DNA from: an uncultured Algibacter sp.
Lineage (GTDB): Bacteria; Bacteroidota; Bacteroidia; Flavobacteriales; Flavobacteriaceae
Direction of reading: 5' to 3'
DNA length: 64,000 bases
Assembly: GCF_947495675.1 (NCBI RefSeq)
Contig: NZ_CANLZX010000014.1
Span: 1-64,000 of the forward strand
The notes under the pieces were generated by a model. The model did not search any database and was not told the origin of the DNA. It saw nothing but the letters and a program-made list of their open reading frames with translations. A program made the position numbers and the translations under genes. Positions 58,784 to 64,000 of this stretch are shown here, piece by piece (position 1 is the stretch's first letter; each line of letters starts with the position of its first letter).

Positions 58784-58791
58784 CAAAACTA
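58784..58791 (-). promoter_or_regulatory. Candidate -7 element immediately before the winged-helix regulator
   Basis: The minus strand reads TAGTTTTG (TAnnTTTG), ending 4 nt before the ATG at 58779, which would give a leaderless mRNA. Confidence 0.35.
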
Positions 58792-58817
58792 TTCGATTAT
58801 GTTACAATTTATAATGA

Positions 58818-58854
58818 TTTACGCAAATTTTACATTATTTTACATTTGATTACG
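58818..58854 (+). promoter_or_regulatory. Candidate operator: four helically phased TTTAC(A/G) direct repeats
   Basis: TTTACG (58818), TTTACA (58829), TTTACA (58839) and ATTACG (58849) are spaced 11, 10 and 10 bp, about one DNA turn. OmpR/PhoB-type regulators bind such tandem direct repeats, and one is encoded next door. The last two repeats overlap the -7 box of the divergent gene. The assignment is inference. Confidence 0.45.
58841..58848 (+). promoter_or_regulatory. Candidate -7 element of the TonB-like gene
   Basis: TACATTTG (TAnnTTTG), about 63 nt before the ATG at 58912. The -33 position has TTT rather than TTG. It overlaps the phased repeats. Confidence 0.4.
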
Positions 58855-58911
58855 CTTATAAGACGTGCCTTGAATTAAATTTGGAGCTCATTAATCATTA
58901 AATTTACAGTT

Positions 58912-59694
58912 ATGAAAAAATCAATTATTATAATTTGTATTGCTTTGGCCGTTTTTAGTTTTTTTGCTTTTAATTATATTAATAACAAGGAAAGTGAAAC
59001 AAAAAAAACAGAAATTATAAGTCTTGAAGTTTCCAATAAAATTAAAGAAAACATCCCGGATTTTATTTATGAAGTTGGCCCCAGATTTTCTCCTATAAAA
59101 AAAGGAAACATAAATAATAATTTGTCAATAACTTATTTTTTAGATGCCATGCAGGTTGATAGAATCTCTTCTATTGAATCTATTGAAATCATTATAATTG
59201 AAAATGACGAACAAACAAATAGACGCTTAAAAGTATTAGGTAATAATTTTTCAGATGCTCAAATTAATCTACTAAAATCTTTTAATTACTCTGATGGTTT
59301 TAAACTAAAAATTGATTATAAAGAAAAACATTTTGGATCTGAGACTTTATTTGACGCCTCTTCTACTCCACATCATACAATAGTTCCAGAAACACAAGCT
59401 GAATATATTTATGGTAAAAATGCTTTAATTAAATATTTTAAAGATAACACAGAAACTGTAACACAAAATGTAGTTGAAGAAAAGCTAAAACCAGCTAAAT
59501 TATATTTTACAGTTACAAAAGATGGTAGTATAAACAATATTAGATTAGATAATACTTCTGGCTATATTGAAATAGATGAGTTAATGCTAGAATTAATAAA
59601 TACAACCCCAGGAGGATGGATTCCTGCAACAAATATAAAAGGTGAAAATGTTAACCAAGAGTTGGTAGTATCATTTGGCTTATTAGGTTGTTAA
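58912..59694 (+). CDS. TonB C-terminal-like inner-membrane-anchored protein
   Basis: A 260-aa protein. An uncleaved-looking hydrophobic helix at residues 4-21 (SIIIICIALAVFSFFAFN) anchors a periplasmic domain. The last 70 or so residues (KLYFTVTKDGSINNIRLDNTSGYIEIDELMLELI, then PGGWIPATNIKGENV) resemble the TonB C-terminal domain that contacts outer-membrane receptors. The middle part has no recognised family, and the Pro-rich linker of true TonB is lacking. It may energise or sense a receptor. It is divergent from the winged-helix regulator, its likely controller. Confidence 0.75.
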   Translation: MKKSIIIICIALAVFSFFAFNYINNKESETKKTEIISLEVSNKIKENIPDFIYEVGPRFSPIKKGNINNNLSITYFLDAMQVDRISSIESIEIIIIENDEQTNRRLKVLGNNFSDAQINLLKSFNYSDGFKLKIDYKEKHFGSETLFDASSTPHHTIVPETQAEYIYGKNALIKYFKDNTETVTQNVVEEKLKPAKLYFTVTKDGSINNIRLDNTSGYIEIDELMLELINTTPGGWIPATNIKGENVNQELVVSFGLLGC

Positions 59695-59706
59695 CTTTTT
59701 TACAAA

Positions 59707-59937
59707 CTATTGTTTAGGATATTGCTTTTTAATATTTCTTATTAAATCTTCCAAGCCATTTAACTTTAACTCATAAACTTGTTCTAACATTTTACCTAAT
59801 TTTCCTTTTGGAAATCCTTTGTTATGATACCAAACTACATAATATTCGGGCAAATCAATTATATAACGATCTTTATACTTCCCATAAGGCATTTTTGTGT
59901 GCGCTAAATCTATAAGAAACTGCTTATCTGGTAACAT
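59707..59937 (-). CDS. DUF3820 family protein
   Basis: A 76-aa cytoplasmic protein with the family pattern KMPYGKYKDRYIIDLPEYYV followed by WYHNKGFPKGKLGKML. DUF3820 members are small proteins of unknown role, sometimes labelled quorum-sensing-regulated virulence factors by homology. It lies 6 bp downstream of the DUF922 gene on the same strand, so it is probably the last gene of that transcript. Confidence 0.9.
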   Translation of the reverse strand: MLPDKQFLIDLAHTKMPYGKYKDRYIIDLPEYYVVWYHNKGFPKGKLGKMLEQVYELKLNGLEDLIRNIKKQYPKQ

Positions 59938-59943
59938 TGCTTT

Positions 59944-60486
59944 TTAATCTAAAGATTGGTATTTAGAAAATTTTTCTAGTTCCTTACTAATAAAATTTCC
60001 CCAATTAGTCTGAGACTCAAAATTTCTTGAATAATCAGTTTCACTATCATATTTATTTTGCACCTGAGACAATTCAGTATTTATATCATTATGGATTTTC
60101 TTAAGCTGGCTTTTAATATTATTCGAAAGTTTTAATTGGCTAATTCGATATCTAAATTTACGAGCAAATAATTCAGTAATATCAAAATGCAATTGTTCAT
60201 GTCCTAAAATATGGCTATCTGCTTGCTCTATTTTATACCATGATTGATCAGGATAAAAATGTGCATGTACATTAGTTGTAAAACTTAAAACTTCATTTTT
60301 ATCTGTTTTTGTAATAGAAAACTTAAATGTAATTCCTGAAGCTGTTATAGCAACTGCAGCGTCATTTAAATTTGGTTTTGCTTTAAAATCTTCCCATGAC
60401 AACGTTTTAGATGCACTCCAAGACAAAACAGGTGCATTATCTTGAACACAAAACAAACAACAAATTAATATTAGAATTTTAACCAC
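59944..60486 (-). CDS. DUF922 family exported protein (putative Zn-dependent protease)
   Basis: A 180-aa protein. The start is GTG (no nearby ATG), giving a short hydrophobic leader (KILILICCLFCVQ). The mature part has LSWSASKTLSWEDFKAKPNL and the HxxxH-type motif GHEQLHFDITELFARKFR, characteristic of DUF922, a family suggested to be metalloproteases. The C-terminal third is helical. It lies 39 bp after the LysM gene and 6 bp before the DUF3820 gene, probably co-transcribed. Confidence 0.85.
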   Translation of the reverse strand: MVKILILICCLFCVQDNAPVLSWSASKTLSWEDFKAKPNLNDAAVAITASGITFKFSITKTDKNEVLSFTTNVHAHFYPDQSWYKIEQADSHILGHEQLHFDITELFARKFRYRISQLKLSNNIKSQLKKIHNDINTELSQVQNKYDSETDYSRNFESQTNWGNFISKELEKFSKYQSLD

Positions 60487-60525
60487 GATTTTAAGCTATT
60501 AAAGTAAAACGAATAGCCTTTAGCC

Positions 60526-62463
60526 TTATTGCTTTACTTCAACAATTGTTAAATCGTTATACTTAACTAAATAAACAGTATCGTTAAAATAGCCACCAAA
60601 AAGTTTTTTCTTGTAAGCAAATTTATTTTCAACATACTCTGTTAAAGGCGCATTATTTACAGATGCATATAAATCTTCAGAGGATACTAAACGCAACACC
60701 ACATCCATTGTTAAATCAAAACCTCTAACAGCCCTTTTATTAGGTGTTATATTATATAGCTTTTCGTATTTCTTAACAAAAGCATTATTATCATTTTCGC
60801 TATATTCTTTTGATGCAGTAGCAAAATGAAATTGTAAATTAGATAGGTGTGTATTATTTATTTGATCGCCTTCAAAAGCCGAATTTAAATTTGTAGTTAC
60901 TAATATTATTTCTGGAGCCGCTTCTTCTTCTTTTTCTGGATTAATACGATTGTTTAAAGAGGCTAAAACACTCGTTACGTTTGATGCATACCCTTCATTT
61001 TGAGTTTCTAAAAACACAATGTTTTTACCTGGTTTTAAAGCCTCTTGAATATCTTCTTTAGTTACAAAAAACTCATCTTTACCTTCTTTGTTCTTTCTAG
61101 AATACACCACTTTAGCATTATTAAACTCACGTTTAATTTCATTAGCAATAGTAATATTTTTTGTATCTGCTATTACAACAATGTTTTCTGCTAATGAATC
61201 TGATTTTACAAAATTCACAACCTTAGTTTTCAATAAATCGTCTGATGGTCTTGATTGAAACACGTTGTCGTGCAATTTTAATTTTGTACCAATTGGCGAT
61301 ATTATTGGAGTATTGAATTTTCTTAATTCTGTAGCTACTTTATTAAAATTAGCAGGTGTTAAAGGACCAATAACAGCATCAACATTTTCAAAGTCATTTT
61401 CTCTAACAATTCTTGAAACTTCGCTAACTTCATATCGTGTATCGTAAACATCTACTTTTAAAGAAACCCCTAAAGATTTTAAGGAATCAATAGCCATTAA
61501 AACACCCGAATGAAAATCTAGAGACACATTTAAATATGGGTCTTTCTCTAAACTTTTCTTAGCATCGCTTATAGAATCAAAATCCACTCGATGCATTCTA
61601 AAAGGTAGCATGATGGCGATATGTTTCGTATCGTAATTAGAAATACTATTTGCTAGATTTGCAGCTTGTGCTTCTTTATTAACATCATTATTAACATTAT
61701 CATTATGTGGTATTTTTAAAATCATTCCAGATTTTAAACCAGATGTTTTTAATTCTGGGTTTAAAGCTTCAATTTCATCTTGCTCTAATCCTAGTTTTAA
61801 CTTTAAACGGTAAAACCCTTCTTTAGGTAATACTTTATAATAACTGTATTGTTCGTCAAATTTATTTTGTTCCTCTTTTTCAATATTAGGAACATTTATA
61901 ACAGCTCCATCGCTTAAAACCTCAGCCATATTAGGATTTAAACTTTCCAATTCATCAACTGTAATTCCAAATTTATAAGCAATTCTCCACTTACCTTCTT
62001 TAGGTAAAACTGTGTAAGATTTTGTTGTAGCAACTTCCTCTATAACTTCAGTAATTTTATATTTAGGTATTTGAAGTTTATCTCCCTTTCTTAAAGGGTT
62101 TGCATATAAAAATTTATTGTATTTCTTAATATCATCCTCTTCAACATTATATTTTTTAGCTAAACTATATAGTGTTTCTTTACGTTTAGTTTTATGCTCT
62201 TTAAAACCTTGCAACTCTTTATTGACAGTTACTTTTGGTTTATTGGCTTTAGAAATAGGAATAATTAAAACCGTATTAGGTTTAAGTTCCTTTTTTGCAT
62301 CAGGGTTTAGTTTGTATATATCAAAAGGAGTTACAAAATAACGCTTTGCAATACCTTCAATTGTCTCTCCTTTTTTAACTTGATGTGTACTGAAATTTTG
62401 AGCCTGAACTGCTGTGAAACCAAAAGCCAAAACCAAAACAAGTACTAATAAAAATCTTTTCAT
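60526..62463 (-). CDS. LysM-repeat protein fused to a periplasmic-binding-protein-like domain
   Basis: A 645-aa exported protein with signal peptide FLLVLVLVLAFGFTAVQA. Four LysM-type modules bind peptidoglycan-like glycans: about 25-70 (HQVKKGETIEGIAKRYFV), 88-137 (HKTKRKETLYSLAKKYNV), 149-196 and 207-255, the last two diverged with VLPKEG. Residues 280-640 match the type 1 periplasmic-binding (Leu/Ile/Val-receptor) fold: IAIMLPFRMHRVDFDS, VDAVIGPLTPANFNKVATEL, TPIISPIGTKL. It may sense or bind a wall-derived ligand. There is no ABC permease nearby. It lies downstream of guaA, with its own promoter. Confidence 0.9.
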   Translation of the reverse strand: MKRFLLVLVLVLAFGFTAVQAQNFSTHQVKKGETIEGIAKRYFVTPFDIYKLNPDAKKELKPNTVLIIPISKANKPKVTVNKELQGFKEHKTKRKETLYSLAKKYNVEEDDIKKYNKFLYANPLRKGDKLQIPKYKITEVIEEVATTKSYTVLPKEGKWRIAYKFGITVDELESLNPNMAEVLSDGAVINVPNIEKEEQNKFDEQYSYYKVLPKEGFYRLKLKLGLEQDEIEALNPELKTSGLKSGMILKIPHNDNVNNDVNKEAQAANLANSISNYDTKHIAIMLPFRMHRVDFDSISDAKKSLEKDPYLNVSLDFHSGVLMAIDSLKSLGVSLKVDVYDTRYEVSEVSRIVRENDFENVDAVIGPLTPANFNKVATELRKFNTPIISPIGTKLKLHDNVFQSRPSDDLLKTKVVNFVKSDSLAENIVVIADTKNITIANEIKREFNNAKVVYSRKNKEGKDEFFVTKEDIQEALKPGKNIVFLETQNEGYASNVTSVLASLNNRINPEKEEEAAPEIILVTTNLNSAFEGDQINNTHLSNLQFHFATASKEYSENDNNAFVKKYEKLYNITPNKRAVRGFDLTMDVVLRLVSSEDLYASVNNAPLTEYVENKFAYKKKLFGGYFNDTVYLVKYNDLTIVEVKQ

Positions 62464-62577
62464 GTTGTTGTATCTACTTGATAAATATAATAAACCTGAT
62501 TATCTTAATAATATACGTTCTATTCTCTGTAAAAGATTAAAACGATTCCTTTTTCTTAACATTAGCATATAACATGC

Positions 62578-62605
62578 CAAAATTAATTTTTAAGCATCAC
62601 TACAA
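62578..62605 (-). promoter_or_regulatory. Promoter of the LysM-binding-protein gene
   Basis: On the minus strand TTG (62605-62603), a 17-nt spacer and TAATTTTG (62585-62578) match TTG / TAnnTTTG. The predicted 5' UTR is about 110 nt. Confidence 0.45.
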
Positions 62606-62665
62606 GTATTTAGCTATATACTATAAGCGCTGTTTGTTTCTAGTTGTAGCTTTTAATCAATTACC

Positions 62666-64000
62666 TTATTCCCACTCGATTGTTGCTGGTGGTTTCGAAC
62701 TAATATCGTAAACTACTCTATTAACGCCTTTAACTTTATTTATTATATCGTTTGATGTTTTTTGTAAAAACTCATATGGTAAGTTTACCCAATCTGCAGT
62801 CATACCATCTGTACTTTCTACAGCTCTAAGTGCTACACATTTTTCGTAAGTACGTTCATCGCCCATAACACCTACGCTATTTACTGGTAATAACATGGCG
62901 CCAGCTTGCCAAACTTTATCGTATAATCCCCATTCTTTTAATCCGTTTATAAAAATAGCATCAACTTCTTGAAGCATACGTACTTTCTCGGCTGTAATAT
63001 CTCCTAAAATACGAATTCCTAAACCAGGTCCTGGAAATGGATGACGTCCAAGTAACTCTGGGTCAATCCCTAAAGTAGCGCCAACACGTCTCACTTCATC
63101 TTTAAAAATAGCACGAAGAGGCTCTACAATTTTTAGTTTCATAAAATCTGGTAACCCTCCAACATTATGATGACTTTTTATGGTTGCTGATGGCCCTCCT
63201 GTAGCAGAAACACTCTCAATAACATCTGGATAAATAGTACCTTGTGCTAACCACTTAACATCTTCTAATTTGTGTGCTTCATCATCAAAAACTTCTATAA
63301 AAGCATTTCCAATAGCTTTACGTTTTTTCTCTGGGTCTTCTATTCCTGCCAAAGCATCTAAAAACCGTTTGGATGCATCAACGCCTTTAACGTTTAGCCC
63401 CATGCCTTCGTATTGATTTAATACACTTTCAAATTCATTTTTACGTAACAAACCATTATTTACAAAAATGCAATACAGATTTTTCCCAATTGCTTTATTT
63501 AATAAAACTGCTGCAACAGTAGAATCTACTCCGCCAGAAAGTCCTAAAACGACTTTGTCTTGTCCTACTTTTTCTTGTATAGCCTCTACTGTTTCTTCTA
63601 CAAAAGAATCTGGTGTCCAATCTTGATTTATACCTGCGATAGAAACCAAAAAGTTTTCAAGTAATTGCTTCCCATCTGTAGAGTGATATACTTCTGGATG
63701 GAATTGAATCGCATATGTAGTTTCTCCTTGAATTTTATATGCGGCATTCTTAACATCGTTAGTACTAGCCAACAAAACGGCGCCTGTTGGCAATTCCTTT
63801 ATAGTATCACTATGGCTCATCCAAACTTGGCTGCCTTCAGAAATATTAGAAAAGAAAGGCTCTCCTTTTTGTATAAACGATAAATTTGCTCTTCCATACT
63901 CTCTGGTATTTGACGGTGCCACTTCTCCTCCAGAAAAATGCGCTAAATATTGCGCACCGTAACATACAGCAAGTATTGGTTTTTTGCCTCTTATCTCAGA
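62666..64000 (-). CDS. guaA: GMP synthase (glutamine-hydrolysing), 5' part beyond the window
   Basis: Makes GMP from XMP with ATP and glutamine. The frame is open to base 64000, so the N-terminal 70 or so residues are missing. The visible part begins in the class I glutamine amidotransferase domain, with its nucleophile in [12 protein letters not shown] (Cys codon at 63962-63964) and the His-Glu pair in [11 protein letters not shown]. The ATP-pyrophosphatase P-loop is [17 protein letters not shown]. The C-terminal dimerisation domain ends in [14 protein letters not shown] at 63922 is an internal Val, not a start. Confidence 0.98.
   Translation of the reverse strand, partial: SEIRGKKPILAVCYGAQYLAHFSGGEVAPSNTREYGRANLSFIQKGEPFFSNISEGSQVWMSHSDTIKELPTGAVLLASTNDVKNAAYKIQGETTYAIQFHPEVYHSTDGKQLLENFLVSIAGINQDWTPDSFVEETVEAIQEKVGQDKVVLGLSGGVDSTVAAVLLNKAIGKNLYCIFVNNGLLRKNEFESVLNQYEGMGLNVKGVDASKRFLDALAGIEDPEKKRKAIGNAFIEVFDDEAHKLEDVKWLAQGTIYPDVIESVSATGGPSATIKSHHNVGGLPDFMKLKIVEPLRAIFKDEVRRVGATLGIDPELLGRHPFPGPGLGIRILGDITAEKVRMLQEVDAIFINGLKEWGLYDKVWQAGAMLLPVNSVGVMGDERTYEKCVALRAVESTDGMTADWVNLPYEFLQKTSNDIINKVKGVNRVVYDISSKPPATIEWE

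Overview
The window is chromosomal DNA from a member of the Bacteroidota, most likely a Flavobacteriaceae species. This rests on AT-rich sequence throughout, secreted proteins ending in type IX secretion (T9SS) type A sorting domains, Oar-like TonB-dependent receptor architecture, gene sets typical of the family (DUF349, paired DUF368, MoxR next to SurA-like isomerases, two adjacent aconitases), near absence of Shine-Dalgarno sequences, and promoters matching the Bacteroidota TTG / TAnnTTTG pattern. No genus is claimed. No tRNA, rRNA, CRISPR array, transposase, integrase or prophage gene was seen.

Layout. 1-13.7 kb: a cell-surface block with the 3' end of a repeat-rich secreted protein, two related giant LamG proteins (2600 and 1062 aa) and a secreted N-formylglutamate-amidohydrolase-like enzyme, all with T9SS tails. 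13.8-31.1 kb: housekeeping genes: hisS, a DUF6495-like gene, an Oar-like TonB receptor, rpsF-rpsR-rplI, a LytTR response regulator, priA, a YihY/BrkB membrane protein, nadC, rlmH, a hibernation factor, an ITP/XTP pyrophosphatase, bifunctional rel, a Fur-family regulator and purA. 31.2-35.9 kb: an accessory islet with an AraC-type regulator broken at a 12-A tract, a doubly frameshifted lipoprotein gene, three orphan genes and an M28 peptidase gene bracketed by two identical terminator hairpins. 35.9-45.3 kb: an OstA/LptA-like gene, a class III aminotransferase, a TPR protein, two tandem DUF368 genes, aroE and a DUF349 gene. 45.4-51.7 kb: mazG, an intergenic GC-richer structured element, and two aconitases. 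52.2-57.4 kb: a periplasmic parvulin operon (two double-rotamase isomerases and a lipoprotein) followed by moxR. 57.6-64 kb: a small conserved gene, a transmembrane winged-helix regulator divergent from a TonB-like gene, DUF3820, DUF922, a LysM/periplasmic-binding fusion and the 3' part of guaA.

How the genes work together. Much of the window serves envelope biogenesis: chaperone/isomerases, an OstA-like protein and probable undecaprenyl-phosphate carriers (DUF368) support the outer membrane that carries the TonB receptor and T9SS cargo. The rest is core information processing (ribosomal proteins, hisS, priA, rlmH, hibernation factor, rel) and nucleotide, NAD and TCA metabolism.

I found no clear, entirely new multi-gene system. 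The best leads are: (a) helically phased TTTAC(A/G) direct repeats between the transmembrane winged-helix regulator and the divergent TonB-like gene; (b) the structured intergenic element at about 46.37-46.48 kb; (c) the homopolymer-linked frameshifts at 31.5-32.5 kb, either phase variation, gene decay or sequencing error; (d) the duplicated hairpin around the M28 gene; (e) a large C-terminal module shared by the two giant surface proteins.
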